Source of the DNA: Gottfriedia sp049568075
GTDB taxonomy: Bacteria; Bacillota; Bacilli; Bacillales; Bacillaceae_G
Length of the DNA: 64,000 nt
Assembly (NCBI GenBank): GCA_049568075.1
Contig: CP144911.1
Direction: 5' to 3' (one strand)
Part shown: piece after piece, positions 54,735-61,691 of the stretch
Layout of the letters: every line of letters starts with the position of its first letter
How positions within the stretch are numbered: the stretch's first letter is position 1
Position numbers and translations under genes: made by a program
The notes under the pieces: model-generated
The model's input: only the letters and a program-made list of their open reading frames with translations
Told to the model about the DNA's origin: nothing
The model's database searches: none

Positions 54735-55157
54735 ATGATCCAGTCAATCGTTCATATTGCATTAGTCGTAAAAGAGTATGATGAAGCTATAGAGTTCTAT
54801 ACGAAGAAACTTCATTTTAATTTAATTGAAGATACATATCAGCCTGAACAAGATAAGAGATGGGTAGTTGTAAGTCCACCTGGTTCTTCTGGAACGACTA
54901 TTCTACTTGCAAAGGCATCGAAACAAGAGCAAGAGCCATTCATTGGAAATCAAGCTGGTGGGAGAGTTTTTCTATTTTTAGGAACGGATGATTTCTGGAG
55001 AGATTACGACGAAATGAATTCAAAAGGAATTGAGTTTGTAAGAGAACCGAAAGTAGAAGATTATGGTAAGGTTGCAGTATTTAAGGATTTATACGGAAAC
55101 TTATGGGACTTAATACAATTCAGTGATAATCATCCACTTGCAAAAAGAATAAAATAA
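54735..55157 (+). CDS. VOC-superfamily (glyoxalase-like) protein
   Basis: 140 residues with two VOC modules: IVHIALVVKEYDEAIEFYTK (metal His at the start), then GGRVFLFLGTDDFWRDYDEM and a final FKDLYGNLWDLIQ with the last metal Glu/Asp region. The metal-ligand pattern and the FKDLYGNLWDL stretch resemble YraH/lactoylglutathione-lyase-like proteins. ATG 54735 is eight bases after AGGAG, and is preferred over ATG 54717. Single-gene unit; substrate unknown. Confidence 0.83.
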   Translation: MIQSIVHIALVVKEYDEAIEFYTKKLHFNLIEDTYQPEQDKRWVVVSPPGSSGTTILLAKASKQEQEPFIGNQAGGRVFLFLGTDDFWRDYDEMNSKGIEFVREPKVEDYGKVAVFKDLYGNLWDLIQFSDNHPLAKRIK

Positions 55158-55495
55158 AAAACTAGAGAATTTGTAGGTTTGACAAAATAGTTTGTAAACA
55201 GATTATTTACCGTTATAAAAATTATCCCAGTTGATATAATTATTTTACATAAGAATATAGGATTTATGAAGGTTTCTAACTAAAGGTATTCAAATTAAAA
55301 GTAAAGTCAATATTTAAAAAATATAACGGTTTACACTATCAGTTTGTTCTTTCTCTATAACAAGGATGGTTTTTAGCTTGTTTAGGGGGCTGTGACGGGG
55401 AAATTTATTATATACAATGTGAATTTATATTGAGTGAATAAAGCACTATCATAGAAATATTTTGACTGGGATCGTTAAATGGGGAGAATGATTGA
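55158..55495. other. Intergenic region before the small membrane peptide gene
   Basis: About 340 AT-rich bases with no gene recognised. A short G-rich patch near 55385 (TTTAGGGGGCTGTGACGGGG) lacks an open frame. Confidence 0.5.
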
Positions 55496-55576
55496 ATGTT
55501 AATGGTACTCGTAGGAATTGGCTGTGTTGCATTTATTATCATTTGTGGTTGGATAATTAAAAAGCTGGATAAATAA
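55496..55576 (+). CDS. 26-residue single-helix membrane peptide
   Basis: ATG 55496 follows GGGGAG (55481-55486) by nine bases and encodes 26 residues: a hydrophobic helix (VLVGIGCVAFIIICGWII) and a basic end KKLDK. It is followed 60 bases later by a strong terminator, so it looks like a complete transcription unit. The composition resembles small regulatory or toxin-type membrane peptides, but no family is recognised. Confidence 0.6.
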   Translation: MLMVLVGIGCVAFIIICGWIIKKLDK

Positions 55577-55638
55577 AATACTTTAAACTTCAGTTTTTAA
55601 TTATAAACGTATTTTTAGACAGATTAATATAGAAAGAG

Positions 55639-55670
55639 AAATTGGAGTTCAAATAAACTCCAATTTTTTT
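55639..55670 (+). terminator. Terminator of the small membrane peptide unit
   Basis: AAATTGGAGTT (55639-55649) pairs with AACTCCAATTT, ending in seven Ts. Confidence 0.92.
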
Positions 55671-55787
55671 GGTTTAGGAATACCTTATTATTTGCTCTGC
55701 TTCATTTACATGTTGATTTTTATATAGTAATTAAGGGAAACTTCATTTTGTGAGGTTCCCTAGTCTTCTTAACTAATTTCACAAACA

Positions 55788-56471
55788 TTATAAATGGAAT
55801 AAATGCATAAATAAAAATACAATAGGAGGAATTAGTAATGATGGTAGTAGATTTAAAGTATTACATTTCTTAATCCCCAATATACTTAGGCCTGACGCTA
55901 TAATTAATATACCTCCTACAATCGTCACTTCATTTAGAAGATCATTGCTTAAGGAATTCTTCATTAGTATTGCAATTAAATAGATGGATCCCTGCCACGT
56001 AAATAAAGCGATACCAGCAAAAATTATTCCGATCCCAAAAGTGGAAGCTAAAACAATCGAAGTAATACCATCCAAGGTACCATTTGCTAGGAGATACGTG
56101 TAATCTCCTTTTAAGGCTGCTTCTACTGGCCCTAAAATCGATAATGTTCCAATACAAAATAATAAAATAGCAGTTGATAACCCTTCAGCTAAATTACCTT
56201 TAGAATATTTATTAACGAAACTATTAAATCTTGATTCCAACTTGAGTTTTTGCCCAATTAATCCACCTATAGCTAAACTTACAATAAAAAGAACTGGATA
56301 TTTGCTGGAAGGCAAATGTTGAACTAGTGAGTTTATACCTAAACCTAAAGCTACTAATCCCATCGCCTGCATAAGAATTTCATGATATTCTTCTTTAATC
56401 CCTTTTTTAAAGATGCTCCCGATCAAGCTCCCGGCTATAATCATCATTGTGTTAAAAATCGTGCCAAACAT
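55788..56471 (-). CDS. DUF554-family membrane protein
   Basis: 227 residues with seven hydrophobic segments, typical of the family that includes YdfK and YqgA. The N-terminus GTIFNTMMIIAGSLIGSIFK, the segment LQAMGLVALGLGINSLVQ-like part and IGTLSILGPVEAAL near 107-120 fit. Its function is unproven. A possible terminator with arms GGGAACCTCA and GAAGTTTCCC (55735-55760) lies downstream on the minus strand. The gene lies just after the MerR terminator, so it is transcribed separately. Confidence 0.85.
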   Translation of the reverse strand: MFGTIFNTMMIIAGSLIGSIFKKGIKEEYHEILMQAMGLVALGLGINSLVQHLPSSKYPVLFIVSLAIGGLIGQKLKLESRFNSFVNKYSKGNLAEGLSTAILLFCIGTLSILGPVEAALKGDYTYLLANGTLDGITSIVLASTFGIGIIFAGIALFTWQGSIYLIAILMKNSLSNDLLNEVTIVGGILIIASGLSILGIKKCNTLNLLPSLLIPPIVFLFMHLFHL

Positions 56472-56502
56472 AATTCCATTTCTCCTTTTATTAATAGTGT
56501 AT

Positions 56503-56537
56503 TAATAAAAAAATAAACCCTCTAGTTACTAGAGGGT
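56503..56537 (-). terminator. Terminator of the MerR gene (minus strand)
   Basis: On the minus strand ACCCTCTAG/CTAGAGGGT form a hairpin, followed by TTATTTTTTTATT. It separates MerR from DUF554. Confidence 0.85.
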
Positions 56538-56560
56538 CAAGTGGGTTTTTATTATTAAGT

Positions 56561-57373
56561 TTACTCGTAGGGCAATAAAATTTCCGTGACATGTTTTTCT
56601 TCATCATTGGTAAAGCCATAATCAATAAGTGTAATTTCAAACGAATCGTCTAACAGATCATAATCGTGTTTTTGCATATAGCTCAACAATTTTTTATAAT
56701 AACCAACTGCATCAATGTGAGTACCTTTAAATCGAACTCTCAAATAGTTTCTTGATGGAATAAGAATGGAGGTTGGAGGTATGTGATCACCATCTTCAAG
56801 TACCATGAAAATACTAGAATATTTATCAAAAACATTATTTTTCAAATTAGAAGCTGAGATCGAGATTCCAATTTTCCCTAAAAAAATTTCCTCATTAATT
56901 CCAAAACTATTCCTTAATTCTGTAATAGGTAATTCAATATCATCGCCTAAAACGTAATCATGGCGTAAATATGCTACATGCATTTCAGGAAGTGTTATTT
57001 CCGAAATTTTATCTAAAGGTGTACTAACAGCATCTTCAATTTGCAATAGGCGACGCGATATTTTAGTTTCAATAATCTCCAATTCTTTCTTTTTTTGGGC
57101 AACTTCATCTTTTTGTTTTTTTAACATTTCAACAAGAGCATCAATTTCTCGATAATTAAAAAAATCTATAATTTCGTTTATTGGTAAATCTAAAGCCCTC
57201 AAATATTTTATTGAATTCAACCGTTCAAACTGCTGTGTTGAATAATATCTGTAGTTGGTCTTTTTATCGATAAATTCCGGACGTAAGAGACCAATCTGAT
57301 CATAATACCTTAGTGTCGCAATTTTGACTTGGAATAATTTTGAAACATCACCAATTGTAAAATACTCTTTCAT
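56561..57373 (-). CDS. MerR-family regulator with GyrI-like effector domain
   Basis: 270 residues: MerR DNA-binding part (1-75, FTIGDVSKLFQVKIATLRYY, DQIGLLRPEFIDKKTNYRYY), a coiled-coil linker (about 80-115, MLKKQKDEVAQKKKELEIIE) and a C-terminal GyrI/BmrR-like ligand-binding domain ending LLPYE. Such regulators (BmrR, BltR) activate drug pumps. No pump is divergent here: the neighbours are a phosphatase and DUF554, so the target may be elsewhere. Family and fold are clear. Confidence 0.88.
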   Translation of the reverse strand: MKEYFTIGDVSKLFQVKIATLRYYDQIGLLRPEFIDKKTNYRYYSTQQFERLNSIKYLRALDLPINEIIDFFNYREIDALVEMLKKQKDEVAQKKKELEIIETKISRRLLQIEDAVSTPLDKISEITLPEMHVAYLRHDYVLGDDIELPITELRNSFGINEEIFLGKIGISISASNLKNNVFDKYSSIFMVLEDGDHIPPTSILIPSRNYLRVRFKGTHIDAVGYYKKLLSYMQKHDYDLLDDSFEITLIDYGFTNDEEKHVTEILLPYE

Positions 57374-57656
57374 TTCTTAAAAACTCCTCTATTTTGCCAT
57401 GAAAATGATATTCCTTAAAATCAAATATTCTTTAATTTCAATAACATCAAATTTTTGATAAATGTAATTACCTTCCCGAATGATTGTTGTAATTAAAATA
57501 ATACATTCAATTCGAATCGTCATCAATTCATAAAAAATGTTCAATGTAGATATCAGAAAATTCAATTATCAAAATTAGAATAGTTAATGTTAATATAAAA
57601 AAATAGAAAGAAAATTTATAGATTCAATCAAATAAAGCAAAGTAGGAGCAGATAAA

Positions 57657-58205
57657 ATGAAAAAAGAGATTTATATAATTAGACACTGTGAAGCTGAAGG
57701 ACAGCCATATGAGGCGAATCTAACAGAGCGAGGTTTAATACAAGCTAAGCATTTGAGTAATTTTTTCTCGAAAATTAAAGTTGACCAAATAATTTCAAGC
57801 CCTTTTTTACGTGCAATTCAATCAATCGAACCGACAAGTAATGAAAAGAAAATAGACATTGTTCTCGATGAGCGACTGTCTGAACGTAAGCTAAGCTCGA
57901 TTGATTTACCTGACTGGCTTGAAAAATTAAAAGCCACATTTGAAGATCTAGAATTAAAATTCGATGGCGGTGAATCAAGTCAAGAAGCTACTAATCGTGC
58001 AATAAGCGTAATAGATGAAATCATCAAAAGTGAAAATCAAATTACAATCGTTGTAACTCATGGGAATTTGATGTCTTTAATTATAAAACAGTTTAACAAA
58101 GAATTTGGTTTTGAGAATTGGAAAAGTTTAAGCAATCCTGATATTTATCTTTTGAAGTTTAAGAATAACGAGTTTGATTGTGAACGTTTGTGGGAAGTTG
58201 AATAA
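57657..58205 (+). CDS. Histidine phosphatase family protein
   Basis: 182 residues, phosphoglycerate-mutase-like. The phosphohistidine motif is YIIRHCEAEG at residues 6-15 (the more common Gly of R-H-G is Cys here), second motif LTERGLIQAKHLS, catalytic SSPFLRAIQS and VVTHGNLM with the second His. They remove phosphates from sugar phosphates, nucleotides or proteins. AGGAGC precedes ATG 57657. Divergent from the MerR gene. Confidence 0.87.
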   Translation: MKKEIYIIRHCEAEGQPYEANLTERGLIQAKHLSNFFSKIKVDQIISSPFLRAIQSIEPTSNEKKIDIVLDERLSERKLSSIDLPDWLEKLKATFEDLELKFDGGESSQEATNRAISVIDEIIKSENQITIVVTHGNLMSLIIKQFNKEFGFENWKSLSNPDIYLLKFKNNEFDCERLWEVE

Positions 58206-58265
58206 GAAAGTTGGTACCCAAAAATATAATTCACGTTAGCAAACTAATTATTTAAATTAAAGGCT

Positions 58266-58484
58266 CTGTTAAAGCAGGTTGTTGAGTTTACAGGAGTAAT
58301 TGGAGTTGTGTTTATTGTGTTATCAATGTTATTTTCAGGTTCAATGGTTAGTGGTGATCGAATGCGAGCAAATTATTCATTTGAATCAAAAGAAGATAGA
58401 CATGAACGCCTTGAAACAACTAAAAGGTTAGCTTTAATAGGGTTTCCAAACATAATAGTTCCATTATTATTTTACTGGCTGTAG
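58266..58484 (+). pseudogene. DUF5316-like membrane protein, N-terminus missing
   Basis: The frame reads GVVFIVLSMLFSGSMVSGD then RMRANYSFESKEDRHERL and ends ALIGFPNIIVPLLFYWL before TAG 58482. The S-G-D-R-M-R-A-N-Y stretch is typical of DUF5316 proteins of Bacillus (about 90-100 residues). Upstream of this frame lies a TAA at 58245 and no standard start with a ribosome site, so about the first 30 residues are gone. Probably a relic. Confidence 0.6.
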
Positions 58485-58608
58485 AACTAACGTAATGATT
58501 TAGTTTAACAAAATGGCAGTTCAGTTCAATAAGAAAAAGGAAATTAGGTTCAAGTTATTGAATAAATTGATGATAAAAAAATTTTAAAAGCTAACGAGGA
58601 CTGTCTAA

Positions 58609-59036
58609 ATGATAAAAAACAAAATTTATAATATATCACAATCTGAAATTGCTAAATTAAAAGACCAAATGATTAGTGATACTTCTTTATTCCTAGTAGA
58701 AATAGATGGAGAAAAAATCCAAACGTGGAAAGAGTATATTACTGAAGTCGAGACAAAGTTTGAATTTCCAAGATCATGTGAGTTTATGGGGGATAGATTT
58801 TAGATTGGATTACGGATTTGACATGGTTTGAAGAAGGAAAATATAAAGAAAATAAAATTGATAAATTCGCAATAATCATATTTAAATACAGTGAATTTTG
58901 TGTAAACAAGTTATCAACTAAAATAGAAATCATTGAAAATTTTTATGAGACAATACTTCCATTTTGGGAAAAAGAAGTTCAAAGGGTAGTTGTGGGTGGA
59001 AAACTAAAATCCTTTAATTTGTACTTAGTTGATTAA
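58609..59036 (+). pseudogene. Barstar-like protein, one-base frameshift
   Basis: ATG 58609 gives SLFLVEIDGEKIQTWKEYI and EFPRSCEFMGDRF, then stops at 58801. The continuation in the next frame, LDWITDLTWFEEGKYKEN, begins immediately, and the protein ends VVVGGKLKSFNLYLVD at 59036. Restoring one T in the TTTT at about 58797 joins the frames into about 142 residues with the F-P-x-S/C and D-x-x-x-D-L-x-W pattern of barstar-like immunity proteins. No toxin gene is visible nearby. Either a real frameshift or an assembly error in a short T-run. Confidence 0.7.
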
Positions 59037-59058
59037 CATTATTTCGTTTAGAGTAAAA

Positions 59059-59072
59059 CAACTAAAGCATGC
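59059..59072. repeat. 14-base motif CAACTAAAGCATGC, copy 1
   Basis: Identical to 60255-60268, about 1.2 kb away, in the same orientation. The second copy is the 5' exon of the group II intron fragment. Copy 1 has no intron. Confidence 0.6.
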
Positions 59073-59246
59073 ACGAGTTCGATAAGGAATTAACAACTAC
59101 TAAACCCAAAAATATATTTAAAATGATTACGTTTCTTTTTTATTGTTTAAACCCTTCTTTAGAGTCAATTATAATAACTGTTTTAACTAGCCAAATTCTT
59201 ATATAGTATTGGTTCCGGTCAAATAAAAACCTCAGACAAAGGAAAA

Positions 59247-59299
59247 AACACTCCCAAGGTCGTATAAATAATTATCGACATTTTGGAGGTGCTTTTTTT
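59247..59299 (+). terminator. Terminator-like hairpin upstream of the YjdI-like gene
   Basis: CACTCCCAAGGTCG pairs imperfectly with CGACATTTTGGAGGTG, ending in CTTTTTTT. Confidence 0.7.
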
Positions 59300-59392
59300 A
59301 GGTTAGATGTCTAATAATAAATGAGTGTATTTGTTTAAAATTGGTTTGCTTAAAAATAGGAGAAAATATACAAAATGAGAAGGGATTATGAA

Positions 59393-59638
59393 ATGAATAA
59401 AGAAGACCTACTAAGTAAAGGATATCGGAAATATTCTGGAGAAGAGATTGAAGTTTATTTTAGCAAAGATATCTGTACACATTCAGGTAATTGTGTAAGG
59501 ACAATGCCGAAAGTGTTTGATACAAAAAGAAAGCCATGGATTCTTGCTGATAATGGAGAAGCAGATTCAGCTATGAAAACGATCGATTTATGTCCAAGTG
59601 GTGCACTACAATATATTTATAAAAAGGATGATAAATAA
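59393..59638 (+). CDS. YjdI-like (4Fe-4S)-binding protein
   Basis: 81 residues with the mono-cluster cysteine pattern: Cys in FSKDICTHSGNCVRTMP and later TIDLCPSGALQYI, typical of the small YjdI/divergent ferredoxin family. It probably carries electrons or senses redox; no partner enzyme is known here. ATG 59393 has AAGGG eight bases upstream; ATG 59375 (AGGAG 12 bases upstream) is an alternative. One base beyond its stop starts the GNAT-like YjdJ gene, an arrangement repeated in many bacteria. Confidence 0.82.
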   Translation: MNKEDLLSKGYRKYSGEEIEVYFSKDICTHSGNCVRTMPKVFDTKRKPWILADNGEADSAMKTIDLCPSGALQYIYKKDDK

Positions 59639-59639
59639 T

Positions 59640-59912
59640 ATGAATATTGAAAAGGCAGAGAAAAAACACTTCATTGAGAATGAAGAAGGGAAAATTGTCG
59701 CTGAAATTACATTTGTACAAGCTGGAGCATCAAAAGTGATCATTGATCATACTTTTGTCGATGAATCCTTGCGAGGACAAAACATTGCCAGTAAACTTGT
59801 TGCTTCTGTTGTAGAAGAGATGAGAGAACAAGACAAAAAGATTGTGCCACTTTGTCCATTTGCTAAGGCTGAATTTGAACGCAAAAAGGAATATCAAGAT
59901 ATGCTTGCGTAA
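59640..59912 (+). CDS. YjdJ-like GNAT N-acetyltransferase
   Basis: 90 residues: a small acetyltransferase of the Gcn5-related YjdJ type, with HFIENEEGKIVAEITFVQAG at the start, then DHTFVDESLRGQNIASKLV (the acetyl-CoA pyrophosphate loop R-G-Q-N-I-A) and a final VPLCPFAKAEFERKKEYQ. ATG 59640 follows AAAAGGA by 12 bases. It is coupled to the YjdI gene (stop at 59638). The substrate is unknown. Confidence 0.82.
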   Translation: MNIEKAEKKHFIENEEGKIVAEITFVQAGASKVIIDHTFVDESLRGQNIASKLVASVVEEMREQDKKIVPLCPFAKAEFERKKEYQDMLA

Positions 59913-60149
59913 ATATACACATTGTTAAATGATGGCAACAATCGTCCCTTTTTACATTTTTTTCTATCCATCATGTTAACATCATTACATATGAGTACCA
60001 AAAAGGGATGTATGGAAAAGTCAGGGGAGTATTTGTAAAATTGGCTTAATAGCATAGTTAAATATTTACAAATCTAATATACTAAGTTTATCTCATTTTT
60101 CTTTTTATTTGTCGACTTTTTAAGTCCGCTGGATATCGAACATTCTATA

Positions 60150-60219
60150 GCGTTCTTAGGTGCGATGTTTTAACGGGAGTAGTCCCTTTATGAACATTGT
60201 TCTAAGGAGCGCTTTTTTT
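60150..60219 (+). terminator. Terminator-like hairpin upstream of the intron fragment
   Basis: GCGTTCTTAG (60150-60159) pairs with CTAAGGAGCGC (60203-60213), with an inner GGGAGTAGTCCC hairpin and a final TTTTTTT. It lies 50 bases before the intron start. Confidence 0.7.
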
Positions 60220-60254
60220 GTTGTGAAAATAAGTAAATAAAGTGTTTTAAAATG

Positions 60255-60268
60255 CAACTAAAGCATGC
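60255..60268. repeat. 14-base motif CAACTAAAGCATGC, copy 2 (5' exon of the intron)
   Basis: Same 14 bases as at 59059. Followed by GT and then the intron start GTGCG at 60271. Contains the proposed IBS2 (ACTAA, 60257-60261) and the first bases of IBS1 (ATGCGT, 60265-60270). Confidence 0.65.
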
Positions 60269-60270
60269 GT

Positions 60271-60722
60271 GTGCGGCCGAGCTTAGGTCGGCTCATATAG
60301 CGGGTGGGATTTCCGTCGAGAAAGAACTAGCCATTCACTCGTAGCGAGTCTTGGAGGATTAAAGGTAACTTTAATCTTTAAGCGTAGACAGTTAAGTTGC
60401 GGGCCGAAAGCCAAATGGTTGATGGGATTGAGCTTCGAAATGTTAGTAAATCGAGAGGGCTGATGCCTTACGCATAGCAGAAAGCAACATTTTACCTTTC
60501 GTTAAGGCAAGAAGGGTAAAGCCTCTCCGCAGTCAGAGACCTTGGCACGTAACACATTGATATGATACGGCAACTCGGGAGACCCTACCGATCTTTTCAT
60601 TTAATAGAAGAGTATGGTGTACAAGTGATAACAAGCAAGGAAACCAAATGCCGATGCAGGGAGTCGGATAGCAGCGTAGTACCGTTGGTAGATAGAGTAA
60701 TGCTTTGGAGGGGGGACTCAAT
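60271..60722 (+). mobile_element. 5' half of a group II intron (domains I to start of IV), truncated
   Basis: The region begins with the canonical GTGCG and carries group II blocks known from bacterial introns: CCGTCGAGAAAGAACTAGCC, GGCAACTCGGGAGACCCTACC and the stretch GTCGGATAGCAGCGTAGTACC just before the reverse-transcriptase start. Two exon-binding sites fit the flank: EBS1 ACGCAT (60470-60475) pairs with ATGCGT (60265-60270), and EBS2 TTAGT (60443-60447) with ACTAA (60257-60261). The reverse-transcriptase gene and domains V and VI are missing; the sequence goes straight into an acetyltransferase gene at 60725 whose GGAGGGGGG ribosome site is the intron's own. So this is a dead, 3'-deleted copy. 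Confidence 0.85.
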
Positions 60723-60724
60723 TT

Positions 60725-61162
60725 ATGGAAATTAGAAAACCAAATGAGTCGGAATATAAAAAGATTCTATCGCTTTCGCCACAAGCCTTATTCGATGGTA
60801 CATTAGGCGAGGCAAAACCATCAGATGAAAAAATAAAACAACTTATTGAACCGTTATTGCAGAAAGGATGCTATTATTTAATAGCTTCTGAAAATGATAA
60901 TCTAATGGATTGGATTCTTATAGGAACAAGTAAAGACCAATTAACTGAATAGAAATATGGTTTTATTTATGAATTATTTGTGTTAGAGCAATTTAGAGGA
61001 AATGGTATTTCAAAACCATTGATAGACTCTGGTATAGAACAACTTAAACAAGATGGATATTCAGAAGTTCGTTTAAGTGTATACGCAGGTAATCAAGCCA
61101 TTAAACTGTATGAAAAAACTGGATTCAAAAATAGAACCATTACGATGAGCATGCCTATTTAA
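60725..61162 (+). pseudogene. GNAT N-acetyltransferase with an in-frame TAG
   Basis: One frame of 146 codons, interrupted by a TAG at 60950-60952. The front part reads MEIRKPNESEYKKILSLSPQ and the back part ELFVLEQFRGNGISKPL (acetyl-CoA loop R-G-N-G-I-S), then SEVRLSVYAGNQAIKLYEKT, a complete GNAT pattern. Removing the stop restores the family layout, so it is a nonsense-mutated gene. Its ribosome site comes from the group II intron remnant just upstream. Confidence 0.8.
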
Positions 61163-61332
61163 AACAACAGATTACAGATAAAACGCTGAATTTATTAAAA
61201 ATTAGGGAACCAGTAAAATCCCAACACTTTATTGAAAAATCAACCTGATATAGCAGAGCCTATTTTTTAAAAACAATTTTTTTTATGGAGCTAAAAGGCA
61301 GGATAGTGCAATAACGAATAAATAAAAAGGAG
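61163..61332. other. Intergenic region before the T-box promoter
   Basis: No gene or known element. No domain V of the group II intron (a GAGCCGTATG-like hairpin) was seen here. Confidence 0.5.
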
Positions 61333-61360
61333 TAGACAAATAAGACAGAAAAGTTATAAT
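61333..61360 (+). promoter_or_regulatory. Promoter of the T-box leader
   Basis: TAGACA (61333-61338) and a perfect TATAAT (61355-61360), 16 bases apart. Transcription would begin near 61367, just before stem I. Confidence 0.7.
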
Positions 61361-61384
61361 AATATAAAAATAAATAAAAAAACT

Positions 61385-61655
61385 TTGAAGAGAAGAGTAA
61401 ATAGAATTCATTCATCTTAGAGAACTCCAGTTGCTGAAAAGGAGTATGAATGAACTATTGAAGCAAGACTCTGAGTTTCATATCGGACCAATAATGGCGA
61501 TGGTATGACAGGCGCTCCTGTTATAGAGCTTGAGTATGTTTATAATGTACTTAATGAGGTTAATGTGATGACATATTAACAAACTGGGGTGGCACCACGA
61601 CACGATAGGGAAACTCGTCCCCAAGACTACGGTCTTGGAGGGCGAGTTTTTTTAT
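61385..61655 (+). ncRNA. T-box leader upstream of an MFS transporter gene
   Basis: Stem I has the conserved AGAGAACTCC and GTTGCTGAAAAGG elements (61420-61442). The T-box core GGGGTGGCACCACG (61586-61599) and a terminator, ACTCGTCCCCAAGAC paired with GTCTTGGAGGGCGAGT then TTTTTTT (61613-61651), follow. An AGTA/GAA loop places the specifier triplet at CAA (61464-61466), suggesting tRNA-Gln; the C in TGGC (T-box bulge) would pair with a G discriminator base, which fits. It senses uncharged tRNA and then allows readthrough to the transporter gene. Confidence 0.9.
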
Positions 61656-61691
61656 TTGTACAAATAAAAAATATTTATTTAGAGGTGTTAA

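Noticed and set aside
60250..60722. A riboswitch or rRNA-like RNA
   Set aside because: Exon-intron pairings and the GTGCG start identify it as group II intron sequence; rRNA features are absent.
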